Assembly: GCA_017562135.1 (NCBI GenBank)
Contig: QEYB01001208.1
Location: 558,001 to 622,000 of the forward strand
DNA length: 64,000 nt
Direction: 5' to 3'
Source: Dipylidium caninum
Taxonomy: Eukaryota > Platyhelminthes > Cestoda > Cyclophyllidea > Dipylidiidae
A model generated the notes under the pieces. It saw nothing but the letters and a program-made list of their open reading frames with translations, made no database searches and was not told where the DNA came from. Positions 29,001 through 38,350 of this stretch are shown piece by piece. A program made the translations under genes and the position numbers. Each line of letters opens with the position of its first letter. The stretch's first letter is position 1.

Positions 29001-32000
29001 CATAAGGAAAGGGTTTGAACTTTCTGAATGAAAAAATCACCCGTCGAAGTGCCAAAGCATGAAACCATGGGAAAGCGAACAAGAGGGACATGACGTGTGG
29101 GCGCGCAGGTCTCGGACGCGGGGAGGCGTGGAGGCGGGCAATGGAGGAGCGTGCAACGTCGTGGGCACACATGTCGGGGTTAGTCACTCGTTAATGCGAT
29201 CGTGACGACTTGTCCACATGAAGAGGAAGGAGACCCTTTTAGGAGGTGGAGATTAAGGCGCCTGAGTAACCACAACACATGGAGTGGGAATTTCATTCGT
29301 CGGACAATCGAAGAAGTGAGCAATGTCAAAAGACGTCTGAGCAAAATCGCAAAAAATTTGAGTCTCTTACTCGATCAGGCTTTATAACTATGACAAAACC
29401 CGCGTGGAGCAATGGCGGCTAAGAATTTGAGATAGGAAAAATCTTTACATATTGCTCTATTTTTTTTTTCTTTTTTGGGCGTTTTGTGTTAAGACGGCTG
29501 GGCCAACGGCTCCAGACACTTGTGATCACAATCACAGCAGAGATTTGTGCGCCAAAATTAGGATAAGACTACCTTTGTCTGCAATACACTAAAAACAGAC
29601 CGTTCAAACCTCGAAGTGCTGTTAAACAACAACTTTTATCACAATAAACTGACAAAGCATGTCAGTAAGATGCGAATGGAAATGAGACGGACTTCAGAAT
29701 CTAGACCGTGTCATTCATTTAGGCCGAGCCGTAAAAATGCCAGCTCAATCGCAATCGTACATATCGCCCAGTGTTATCTCTATCCACTTAGAGAGGCGCA
29801 ATGATGCAAAGAGATAAGGACCGACGACTCTTGCAAAAATCAAATAAACGGACGGCTGTCTGCGTGTAGAAGTTAAAGTACGTCGAGGTTCGTTTTGTCT
29901 CATTAAATGGTACCAATTTTTCGAAGAGGGCTATTACATTTAAGTATTTCAAAAACTGGTGCTGAAAGCACTTGTAAAGTCAGTTTAGAATACGCAAGCA
30001 CAAGTTTGGTCGCGGCTCATAGCTCTTGGGAATCCGGCACCGCCCTCCGCCCTAACCTCTGCGCCACCAAAGGCAGAGCAGACGGATGCTGAAGGTGAGT
30101 ACGAGAAGACAACGGCACAAAAGACGACCACATAAAGGGAAGGAGGCGGGTCTGCGCTGAATAAGACACCAATTTCGTTGGGTGTTAGAAAAGCAAGGCA
30201 CCTAGGAAATATTTCGTGTAAATAAATAATTTGGAGATGACAGAGAAAAGACATCACGGCTATAACGTGAAAATGTGATTTATTATAAAACGACTCCTCC
30301 TTACTGTAATTTCCTCTATCAAAAGCTTCATATCAAATTCTATGGTTTATTTCCGTATCTGGACCATTAATGTCTATTAAACAAAAAATCGTCTCGACAG
30401 AAAATAAAAATGACGATAACAATCGTAAGTTCTAAGAGGGCGACGAATGGTTTATTTTAAAAGCTTCAACTGTTGGACGGGGCGAAATGGGAACTGAAAT
30501 CGTGGCACCTCGACATCCGGTTGCACCTTCGCGGCTGTCGGACAAAAATAGCATTCAGCGGTCGGACGGTGACGCGACCGAAGAACCGCGGAAGGAGTCC
30601 ATACGTTAACGTTTACGTGGCCTAATGAATGCGGTTTCGGGGTTGGACAAAAGAACACCATCATTCAAACATCAAGTGGCTCATCGACTTCCTTTTAAAG
30701 GAAGAAGAGTTATTTAGAACAGCAAATGTCTTTTGTGTTATCAAGGCCAACGCTGAAAAAATCCAAATGTTAAAATGATAGGAGCATTACCAGCCAGAAT
30801 TCATATTTTATGGATATTCTAGCTACTTTTCGATAACGAAAAGACGATAAAGCTCCAGAATTGACTTATCTCTCAGAAAATCTGTCTAACACACCCTTCT
30901 TGTCTTTAATATTTGCGAACTCGTACCGCGACCAGGCAGCAGTGGTAAAAACTGCAAGTCTAAAGTTAAGAACCCTCCAAAACAAGAACCAGACAGTCAA
31001 CAGAGAAACGCACTTAATGATGTGCGTGGTTTATGCTGGGCCAGGAGCAAAGCGTTGCTCGAAAGATGGCTGGAACGGGTCGACCGAAGTACATTGATAA
31101 TCAGTGCACTGACATGGGGATGCAAAAATTGGGGTCGTGGAAGTCGTAATTAAAAGTTATTCCTAACAGGTATGATTTACAAACTCACGTCCTCCGTTAA
31201 GGAGCAGTCGTCCTCGAATATCACAAACTGGCGATATCGCTCTAGTTCAATTTTGGAAAGACGATTAAGGCTGGCAGAGATAGCCTAAAATGCGTAAATG
31301 TGGTAGTTGCAAACAAAGTAGGTAGAGAATGTGCTTTTCACAATTTTAAGCAGTACACGACATTTCATATGAAAAAGATCGTAGATTCAAGATTGTTGAC
31401 ATCAATGCCTTTTGTTAGTAACAGTTTAGTGAATATTAATGAGCGAAATGACAAAACTTTCAATTTTTCCTAACAAAAACGATTTAATAGTGAAAAGAAA
31501 CCAGTGTGCATATGATCAGCCATTTGTTCATAACAGGAATTTATTTCGTCCCATCAAGATGATTTCGCCATGGCACTACTACCGCCTATCAACGCCTCGA
31601 ACATATGAGAACATTATAAAATCACTGGTTGAGTAAATAGCGTACGATACTGGAAAATCAACTGTTGAAAATCAACCCATTTCGGCTTATAAATTCTCAA
31701 TCGACGTCTGGAAGGAAGAGAGACTTGAGCGGCTAATTTCCATGTGTTTAATTTTACTTCTTTTCACCTGTCAAAGTTAAGTCATTGCGACTTGTTGAAA
31801 TAAATATACGAGAAAAATCAGGCGTCACACGTACGAGGACTCAGTAGCTCGAGTCCCAACAGACAGCGCCAGAACATAATGCCAGTACAAGGAAGGCGGG
31901 TTTATTCTCAGCAATCTCTCAAGTTCAATATACTAAGAGAGGGATACCAGTTGGAAATTTGCGATATGCTATCTATCTATAGGCTATCCATCTATAAGCG

Positions 32001-34746
32001 TTAGAATTAATATTACACTAAAGTGTAATTAAACAAAAGAGACGCTTCTTGCAATAGTAGCATGTAGCACCTTAACGCCTGATAGGTTTTTTATTCGTGT
32101 AAGAAACAGACACCGGTGGTTTAAAAGCAAGACTTATTTGAAAACGTGATTCAAACGTTTCTGCCATGCGAGTTTGCCATAACTGTAAGCAAGAGCGCTC
32201 AGCAAGTTTGCGTGAAAAGCGCCAACATTAGCAGCAATCGCCAGACAGCAGCGTCTGGGCCAGTAACCCACGTTCGTGAGCGTCACGCAGAAACCCATAT
32301 TTATTATACGCCAGCACATGACAGTAAATCAGAATGAATCCGTAAAATCCACCCACTCACCTCATCAAAGGATTCGTAGGTATACCAGGAGGGGAAATTG
32401 ACCTTTGACCAATCAATAATGACGTCATCGGTAGCGCTACGAAATCCCCGGGGACCGAGGTAGCGAGCGAGGACGAAGGTGGGAGAACCTAGAAGGCCGC
32501 CCAACAAGGAAGCTGCGAGGGGTGAACCACGGCACATTGCCGGCAGTTCTGCATACCACCGCCCGGACTTTTGAAACAATCACGTGAAGTTGAGGCACGC
32601 GTAGCCATTAGGTTGGCCACGTCATCTTCTTCCATGTCCGCTTCCACGCCTTCCTGAAATGAATGCGCAGCTTACGACTTTGTTGCCTCCATCCATCGAC
32701 CCGACGCAAAATCAAGTTAACATCACCGCAACACCACGTTCTTTTTTAGCGTTCCTCCACAAGAACAAAATAGTAATAGAAAATTCTTCACCAGAACTAA
32801 TTTCACCTGAAATCTTGCAATAAAACCCAGAGAGTAAGTAAAGAGGATTATCGCATTAGAATAATTTATCACCAGAATTTACGAAAAGTTTATACAAGCG
32901 TGTGTTATGACAAATCTATTTGAGATAACTGATGTTTTATTACCGCAAAACCCAACCAGGAGCAGTACTAAGATTAAGAGATTCCGAATAGAGAAGTATC
33001 ATCATATTTGCGAAGAATTTACATCGAATAAACAAACAAAATTGAAAGGGAAATACTTATTTTTAGACAACATAATTACCTTAATTGATTCTTAAGCTGA
33101 GCGCAGCAATGTAAGGCCTTTGTCAGTTGCACTGCCACTAAGCAACCGTTTAGACTTATTTTCTAATTCGCCTCAAGCAAATGGTCAGGTCACACTCGAA
33201 TCAAACTGCCGATTTACCGGGCGACATTTCCACAGTAATGTTAACACAAATTTGCATTCTTTAAAGGATTGAGAAAAATGTATCGGCACATCCCATGTTC
33301 AGCAACTCTTCATCAACGGCAATGAAAAACAAAGCTAACAATTCGACCTCAGATTTTAGACATTATGGATTCCGATCACATTACTCGCAGACATGAGGCC
33401 CTGGCAGGTGGTATAAAGCTAAGCCGTTAATCCGTTGCTACTTCTCAAAATTTTCGTTTTACAATAAGTTATAACAGAAACCTGGTAGAGCATTCGTTTA
33501 AGACAACACTCTTGTGGAAATCGTTAAATAATTAAAATTTCTTAGTTGCAAAGTGATGAAAAATCCATAAGAACTAAAATCTTTTCAAGAAACTCTCGAA
33601 AATCTTGGGTCCAAAAGTACGTTGTTTGAAATTTGTGGCCAATTTTTCTGACAGTCGAGTGAGCCTACCATTCTGATGGGAGTGAGGACACGCTGAAGGA
33701 TATTCTTGTCTCGCGACGTGACAACAAAGGCAGCGGGAAGGGTGCTAAGTGCACTAACAACGTAGTCATCCCACACATCGTCGAGGACAATCAGCAAGAG
33801 TGAGGCAGGCGAGATCGAATGCGTGTCGAGTACTCCAAAACGGCGATACTGTCGTGCAATTAACAATTTGTGCAACAGCGATGTCATCTTGTTTATTTCG
33901 CCTTCACACCCCCCGAATGGGTTCTTCTCTTCTTTCTTCGTTGCTCTGTGAAATGCATCCATTCTGACACGGAAGTGCGTCAACGTGTTCGATTAGGGTA
34001 GAGAGCACCTCAGTAACCTGATGGGTGTGCTCGACCCCTTTCTTCTCTCCCACTCGCAACCAAACAACGCCTAAGAATAATTTTATGTGGGTCAACTATG
34101 ACCACTCACCTCCTGAAAACATATCAGTCAACAGTTGTCGATTTTGACGCAAAACAGCGGCCGTCATGACAGATTTGCCCTGCCCAGGCGGCCCGTAAAC
34201 TAGAAACCAGGCGTTAGTAGGGATGTCCGAGTGAACTATATCATTGTCAAGCGAGCCATCCTGTCGTACAAGCAAGGAGCTAGGGCGAAATTTAAACCCC
34301 AACCAGCGGAAACCATCAGTTAATTTTGCAATGGTTTGTGGTCGATTGATATAGGCCGTTGGTCGGTCGGGAACAGCACCACGCAAAAGAGTTTGATGGA
34401 TGTCTGTTACACTCGAACGACGAGTCCTCAAAGAAAAATACAAACAAGTCACTTACTTTGAAGAAGAAGCCTTCTTAAGTTGTTCCTCTAAAGTTTTGGA
34501 TAAAAATGGCTGCTCCTGTAAAAGAGCATTCTGAAAGCACTCAAAGGCCTCATTAGATTTCCTGGACAGAATCTCCAAAAACATGCGCGCTTTTTCCATT
34601 GCAGTAACTTTCGAGGAGATTTTTTCGCATTCATCCTGAGAAATGTGCTCCCCGCCAATAAGATGATCAAGGATTTCCGCAGTGTTAAGACTTTGAACAA
34701 ATGTAGGATAACATCTCTTTAAAGCTGAAAGCTTTGGCTCATCCAT
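2816..34746 (-). CDS. APAF1: Apaf-1-like apoptotic protease-activating factor (whole gene, 25 exons placed)
   Basis: Adaptor that would assemble the apoptosome and recruit initiator caspase in the cytosol. Order CARD, NB-ARC, winged-helix/superhelical region, WD40 is diagnostic. Exons: 34746-34457, 34426-34110, 34070-33971, 33945-33669, 32653-32599, 32548-32361, 31284-31185, 30621-30527, 28512-28369, 28131-27863, 26822-26626, 26597-26327, 25831-25606, 25533-25410, 24918-24504, 22664-22140, 21110-20943, 20306-20118, 18614-18378, 17384-17190, 13687-13403, 12359-12084, 9290-8886, 5090-4918, 3326-2816. Phases agree at every junction except 25410 to 24918, where a small exon is probably missing. 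Total about 6.03 kb coding, about 2,010 residues, well above the human length. Introns run from 25-39 bases up to about 3.8 kb. Family assignment is firm; single exon edges (7, 8 and the 25- and 50-base introns especially) are provisional. Confidence 0.9.
3788..3813. repeat. Short AACT/AACC tetranucleotide run
   Basis: ACTAACTAACTAACCAACCAACC in the last Apaf-1 intron. Confidence 0.8.
4656..4676. repeat. Long G homopolymer in an Apaf-1 intron
   Basis: Fifteen consecutive G on the plus strand, an A, then five more G. The pre-mRNA (minus strand) would carry poly-C. Confidence 0.95.
7895..7908. repeat. G14 homopolymer in an Apaf-1 intron
   Basis: Fourteen G on the plus strand, poly-C in the transcript. 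Confidence 0.95.
8886..22664 (-). CDS. APAF1: Apaf-1-like exons 16-23: WD40 propeller, all phase-0 exons
   Basis: Eight exons, each a multiple of three bases and flanked by phase-0 introns. Repeated WD40 signatures across joints include LIAGLSNGRLWIF (exon 16), IAAGLTNGRAI joined to IWSLPER (exons 18-19), AEDGVVKAWEF (19), LLVVGFENGTLQ joined to VLRL (21-22), AAATAGGTVH joined to LWEIRR (22-23), and LATSATDGAVC (23). Splitting a blade just before the Trp-containing strand is a recurrent pattern. Loops between blades are longer than in vertebrate Apaf-1. Donors are mostly strong (GTACGT after exon 18, GTAAGT after 19, 21 and 22, GTGAGA after 23). The propellers would bind cytochrome c in the vertebrate model; whether that holds here is inference. 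Confidence 0.85.
16419..16432. repeat. G14 homopolymer in an Apaf-1 intron
   Basis: Fourteen G on the plus strand within the purine-rich intron between exons 20 and 21. Confidence 0.95.
24504..24918 (-). CDS. APAF1: Apaf-1-like exon 15: acidic, serine-rich insertion
   Basis: Acceptor TTCGTTGTAG precedes 24918 and donor CAG|GTGTGC follows 24504. The exon encodes about 138 residues without WD40 blade signatures: a low-complexity segment with an Asp/Glu cluster (IDVDDDGEEADDAFFDVP) followed by Ser/Pro-rich sequence. Nothing like it exists between blades in human Apaf-1, so it is probably a flexible loop. It starts in phase 2 while exon 14 ends in phase 1, so at least one short exon between 24919 and 25409 has been missed, or one of the two edges is wrong. 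Confidence 0.65.
25410..26822 (-). CDS. APAF1: Apaf-1-like exons 11-14: end of superhelix and first WD40 blade
   Basis: Exon 26822-26626 (HMYLHFLQTTAYQL, then a Ser-Gly-run loop with eight glycines) is followed by a 28-base intron at 26598-26625. Exon 26597-26327 contains LLQLGLMFPHENAVFQQ, which mirrors IVQLGLCEPETSEVYQQ just before the propeller in human Apaf-1, and ends KYYWYW. Exons 25831-25606 and 25533-25410, separated by a 72-base intron (25534-25605), encode the first WD40 blade: FIGTSDGRIIILDVTSG and LSCGADGRMMYAF. All phases agree from exon 10 through exon 14. The exit from exon 14 (A|GTGAAG at 25409) is weak. Confidence 0.8.
27863..32653 (-). CDS. APAF1: Apaf-1-like exons 5-10: winged-helix and superhelical region
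   Basis: Exons 32653-32599 and 32548-32361 join to read LPAMCRGSPLAASLLGGLL, the GxP motif of STAND ATPases (CKGSPLVVSLIGALL in human Apaf-1), across a 50-base intron. Exon 31284-31185 encodes the AISASLNRL winged-helix segment. Exon 30621-30527 (VNVWTPSAVL) fits phase only if exon 7 uses the donor GTTTGT rather than the nearby GTGAGT, so this junction is doubtful. Exon 28512-28369 carries LQRLHRFSLVQC and LQLDLLRT, matching the family's ILQEFVNKSLLF and LQVDFLTE. Exon 28131-27863 encodes the following helices around GGQWNQLADFKLIHTYF. Exon 10 ends in TG|GTTAGT, phase 2. Confidence 0.8.
33669..34426 (-). CDS. APAF1: Apaf-1-like exons 2-4: NB-ARC nucleotide-binding domain
   Basis: Three exons (34426-34110, 34070-33971, 33945-33669) encode the AAA+ ATPase core. 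Exon 2 has the Apaf-1 linker (LRGAVPDRP) and Walker A GPPGQGKS, the lysine-serine pair that holds nucleotide phosphates. Exon 3 begins GGVVWLRVG like the family's GGVHWVSVG. Exon 4 has Walker B LLLIVLDDVWD and sensor I VVTSRDKN, matching LLILDDVWD and LLTTRDKS. Introns are 39 bases (34071-34109) and an apparent 25 bases (33946-33970). The last is suspiciously short; without it the two halves are in different frames, so a sequence error is the alternative. Confidence 0.88.
34457..34746 (-). CDS. APAF1: Apaf-1-like exon 1: CARD domain
   Basis: The ATG at 34746 opens a 97-codon frame with the helical CARD pattern of Apaf-1: residues 24-29 EILDHL correspond to the family's YIMDHM, and FQNALL near residue 71 corresponds to its FYNALL. 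This domain binds the CARD of the initiator caspase. The exon ends in a lysine-rich tail with AAA|GTAAGT at 34456 (phase 2), followed by a 30-base intron (34427-34456). The start is chosen because it is the first ATG giving a complete CARD. The 415 bases upstream separate it from COA4 on the same strand. Confidence 0.9.
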
Positions 34747-35161
34747 GTTGCCAGGACATTTAAGGCGGTTTCAACCCTTAACATGCGAAGAAGCAAAAGA
34801 ATTACGCGAGGCAGAGACATCAAAACATAGCGAAACAAAATATCGACCTCAAATGACTTTAATACAGAACAAGGTACAAGGGCAAAAGAAATGACATTCG
34901 GAGTTGTGGGAGATGTAAAAAAAGTAAGAAATACGACCAACTAGATACAATGCAGAAGAATGCACACAAGAATTGAGCTTAATGTTAGGGCCTTTATTCG
35001 ATTAAACTTCGAAACAATATCTGTAGCATACAAAGTACAATGAGGGAAAGGGCTCGGATGAAAAATAATATCAGTTGGACATATTGAAGAGGAGCACGTA
35101 AATAAAGTACTTATCTACAAAAAGAGGAAATTTGCACTGTATTACACAAAAGGCGGAACTT
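34747..35161. other. Spacer between COA4 and the Apaf-1-like gene
   Basis: A 415-base gap between two minus-strand genes. A minus-strand AATAAA (TTTATT on the plus strand at 34993-34998) lies about 165 bases after the COA4 stop and is a candidate polyadenylation signal. The Apaf-1 5' leader or promoter must lie in the remaining 250 bases or come from a trans-spliced leader acceptor. Open frames here have no recognisable content. Confidence 0.5.
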
Positions 35162-35368
35162 CTACTTTTTCTCGCTCTTTTTAGAAATGCATTCTCGGAA
35201 AGACTTCACTTTATCCTGGCATTTTCGCCAGTCCTTGTGTTCAAACATACAGTCCATTACTGCATTATGCTCATCCAAACATCCCGTACGCTTAATCATC
35301 TCGATAACCGGATCCTCCTCTTCATCTTCGTCCGCCGGGATCAACGGTCTATGACCATGACCACCCAT
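35162..35368 (-). CDS. COA4: COA4-type twin CX9C cytochrome c oxidase assembly factor
   Basis: Single-exon, 68-residue protein. Two CX9C motifs are complete: Cys30 to Cys40 (CLDEHNAVMDC) and Cys50 to Cys60 (CQDKVKSFREC), the helical-hairpin fold oxidised by Mia40 in the mitochondrial intermembrane space. The preceding acidic DEEEDP and the HKDWRKC between the motifs match COA4 (CHCHD8), which has DDEEEDP and HQDWRQC in human, rather than other CHCHD proteins. The length is slightly under the human 87 residues, with a shorter tail. ATG at 35368 is the only in-frame choice. COA4 assists complex IV assembly. It is divergent to the PIERCE gene and lies upstream of Apaf-1 on the same strand. Confidence 0.93.
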   Translation of the reverse strand: MGGHGHRPLIPADEDEEEDPVIEMIKRTGCLDEHNAVMDCMFEHKDWRKCQDKVKSFRECISKKSEKK

Positions 35369-36029
35369 TTCAAAAGCGAACGGATCAGCCTATTGGGTAA
35401 TCATTAACCAATAATTACTGCGTAAGGATTTTGGTCTCGAAACTAACAAATGACATGTTTCTTAAAAATTTTAATTCGTGACAGACAACTAACTCGACAT
35501 CGCAAAATCTTGCGAAATAAATTTACTAACATGTTGGATTGAAAGGGTGTTGAATTTGTTCTCTGTTCACAATGGAGGCGCCAATTTATAAATAATTTCC
35601 CCTCAAAAGGTGCATATATCGCGGCAGACTGGCCAGTTACTGGACAAAAGACGCGCAACACAGGTTAGCCAAAGAGTATTTGAGAAAGAGTCAGCAATTT
35701 CGCCTATTGCAAAACCGATTTTGAGACGCACAGATTACTTGAGCATCACAATGAGAGCGACCGCTGGCTAAAGGTCAGTCTTTTCCGATACTAGCTTCGT
35801 AACGGCTTTTGACGCGCAGTCCAGCGGAACCTTGAATGGATAAAGAACTAGAATATATTGCGGAGGAACGATGAGATCAAAGGCCATAAATCCTTATAAG
35901 CAATTTGTAAAAAGATGTCCCATCTTTAAAAATATTTAATTAAAATTATTGTTATGTGGTTTAATGCACAACTATTAAGACTGCGTGAGAGATTTACAAC
36001 TCTTTAGTACTTGTTTTACTTACTGAATT
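35369..36029. other. Upstream region of COA4
   Basis: No supported gene. Immediately upstream of COA4 (35395-35415) the sequence holds ATTGG/CCAAT elements in both orientations, and a minus-strand TATAAAT lies near 35590. These are candidate promoter elements only. A minus open frame at 35443-35661 lacks an ATG at its 5' end and shows no known motif. Confidence 0.3.
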
Positions 36030-36560
36030 CCCATGGTTGTCATAGTCACTGTGCTTGATACCCTCTTTCGGTTACCACTGAGGCGATGAAAGAGCAGGAC
36101 GACTGCAAATGGTTCGGCGCTCTCAATTCATGATTTATTTATGACAAAGTATACAGTTTTAAATTTAAATTGATGCCTGCTTGTCGGAGAAGAGGATTTT
36201 AAGATTGACCCGCGTTCGCGATTTTGGCTGTCTGAAGCGGCTATTGCCGCTCGATTGGTGTCCCTGTTTTAAGTATTCAGAATCCATAATGCACATATTA
36301 TCGTGTTATTTTTGCCGTGCAGTCTTGTAATTCCTGAAATAGGATAATCATTGTTGGAAGCTCCTCGTAGACGCGCTACGGTGTTCACTAACTGCTGAGG
36401 GTCTCTGGTAGAGTTTATAAATCCACCAGCCAAATTTGGGGTATCTCATCGCGTTCTTCATATCCATGTCCTCTCTGGTAACGACTTGATCTAGTTTCTT
36501 ATATCCTTTTATTGATGTTTGCAATTTCAAACGCGTGCGTCATCATAGTTACAACTCAGT
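36030..36560. other. Possible short split gene, strand and exons unresolved
   Basis: Several short frames look coding and can be joined by introns of about 22-35 bases, but in incompatible ways. On the minus strand GYEERDEIPQIWL (about 36420-36480) can join across a 35-base intron to LVNTVARLRGASNNDYPISG, and further down LLFHRLSGNRKRVSS ends near 36024. On the plus strand a 33-base GTAGAC...CTGAG intron with an ACTAAC branch-like sequence lies near 36370. I do not recognise a family. The gap between COA4 and PIERCE (1.4 kb) is otherwise unexplained, so a small gene is plausible. Confidence 0.25.
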
Positions 36561-36800
36561 GCTTAGTTGAATCACAACTTTAAAATGAACCCGATAATAT
36601 GCATGGCCTGGTAAATTGTAGGGAATAAAATTAATCAATTTACCCCTCTGATAATAACTAATAATTACCATAATATTATCTGAAAATACGAAAGTATCAT
36701 TGTCCTCCGGGGCTTATGAAAGTTAATAGTAAAATTAATCCAAATTTATGTCTAATCAGAAAATTTTAAAGACTTTTCCTAGACTCAGACAGAGTTATCT

Positions 36801-37240
36801 ATGATTGCAAACTTTAGCCATTCTGAGTTGCGTTTGAATAAGTCGCCCCAAAATAAGTGCACTTTTCACCGGGAGAGCGGAATATCAGAAAATCTAAACG
36901 AACGAAGTGAAGAAGTATGCGGTTATCATCAAATTCCAACCGATCTCCCTCAATTTAATGAGTCTGGTATGTATTATTAACATTATAAACAACTCTTCAA
37001 GACATTCTAAGTCGATGGACTAAACAACCAAACAATCCTATGTATGAAACAACTAACTCGGAATATGGGAAATACAAACCTACTGTCCATACTATGCCCA
37101 TAGAATATCACCAAAGAAACGCATCCTTTACGAAGGTACGTAGTTAACCATCAGCTCTATACTTTCAGAGATATGTAGGAACAGGAAACTATCGAAATCA
37201 TTCCTTGAATACTGCCAAAGACCCTTCTTACATCAGCTAA
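36801..37240 (+). CDS. PIERCE-type microtubule-wall (ciliary microtubule inner) protein
   Basis: Three exons, 36801-36966, 37002-37135 and 37169-37240, give 123 residues. Introns are 35 bases (36967-37001, GTATGT...TTCAAG) and 33 bases (37136-37168, GTACGT...TTTCAG), with phases 1 and 0 conserved. The product matches the Piercer of microtubule wall family (C9orf116/PIERCE1-like): YHQIPTDLP corresponds to YYRVSADLP, YGKYKPTVHTMP to YGSRAPTVHEMP, and NYRNHSLNT to MFRNNTLNV. The length is close to human PIERCE1 (136 residues). These proteins lie inside doublet microtubules of motile cilia, which fits a flatworm with ciliated larva, flame cells or sperm. No exon reaches 60 codons, so ORF listings miss it. 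Whether PIERCE1 or PIERCE2 is the closer relative is not decided. Confidence 0.82.
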
Positions 37241-37276
37241 TAATCCCTATTTGCAAAAATACATAATTGTCATGTG

Positions 37277-37282
37277 AATAAA
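37277..37282 (+). other. Polyadenylation signal AATAAA of the PIERCE gene
   Basis: Canonical AATAAA, 37 bases after the TAA stop at 37238-37240. Confidence 0.6.
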
Positions 37283-37699
37283 TATATTTGAAGGCATTTG
37301 GCGTATTCTCCAAGCCTCTTCCAGTATAAATCCTATTTTAGAATAAGGAGAGTGATCGTCAAATTAAGACCATTATTTTACCAAGAATTCATAATGTTTT
37401 CCTAGTAAGATAGGTGGTAGATTTACCCGAAGTCATTATTTAGAACGTTAAAACTAACGAAACCTGGTTTATTACGAAACGCATTTTTGACGCCTTTAAA
37501 TGTCATGCACTAAATAACAAATAAGAAACTTAAAGAATGATCAAAAGTCTATATCTAGCTAGTTTACATGCCAGAGGGCATATCGTGGAAAGGAGTATCA
37601 AACGAAAGGTTATAGACAAGTTTATCAGTTAACGAGAATAATCAGGGTTTAATGCAATATGGTGCAGTAAGGACAATCCAAATAGCAAATAAATTAAGG
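37283..37699. other. Convergent spacer between PIERCE and ZNHIT1
   Basis: AT-rich stretch between the ends of two converging genes. I see no coding frame or RNA gene in it. Confidence 0.5.
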
Positions 37700-37705
37700 T
37701 TTATT
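37700..37705 (-). other. Polyadenylation signal AATAAA of ZNHIT1
   Basis: Minus-strand AATAAA only 16 bases beyond the ZNHIT1 stop codon, implying a very short 3' UTR. Confidence 0.55.
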
Positions 37706-37721
37706 GTACAAAAAGTTCTGG

Positions 37722-38350
37722 TTAGGCAACCCACTTAAGGCAGCGTGTATCATTGTGTACATCGCGGCACTTAATACTACAGTAGCGCGAGCCACATACG
37801 ACACACACATATGAACCGAGGAAGCCGCAGACGGAACAGAACTTGCGTGGCGGAAGCCGACTATCGGGTACAGCGGCAGTAAAGTATGAAGAACCCAATT
37901 GACCCCCTTTCGTCGCCTGATATTCCTCGTCAATCAGCAGCTCGAAAGTTTTTTTGAACTTGGCTCTGGAGATTGTAGTTCGGCGTCGTCGCCTAGATTG
38001 ACCAGGAGTGTCCTGCAAGTGGTCAAAGTCCAGTGAAAGACTATTATCTCTAGTTTAACATTTTGCCACTTCTAATATTAGAGTGACGCCACAAAAGTAT
38101 AAGAAAATTTAACAATCTATAATCTTCTACGGTCAAATAGCAGTAATAAGGACGAATGAGGTTAAATGTAGCCAAGTAATTAACTGACATCCTCAAACTT
38201 CGGCCTTTTGGTAGTTTTCACATCATTCTGCAAGTCTTCAACGTGATTATCCTGTTCAAGGATTTCGAGAGCTTTGCGAAGACGGCGCCTCCTCGTGTCC
38301 GTATCAAGTATGCGTCGCTGAGCCTCCCTTAGAGTGTCTCGTTTATCCAT
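37722..38350 (-). CDS. ZNHIT1: ZNHIT1, HIT zinc-finger subunit of the SRCAP/SWR1 complex
   Basis: Two exons, 38350-38189 and 38012-37722, separated by a 176-base intron (GTCAGT...TTGCAG, phase 0), give 150 residues, close to the human 154. The N-terminal exon is the basic, coiled region (RRILDTDTRRRRLRKALEILEQDN, cf. RRVLDRAARQRRINRQLEALENDN). The second exon ends in the HIT zinc finger, residues about 111-148, with CSVCG, CVVCGSRYC, C, H and RCLKW in the family order. ZNHIT1 helps deposit histone H2A.Z. It is divergent to LSM2 over a 560-base gap and convergent with PIERCE. Confidence 0.95.
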
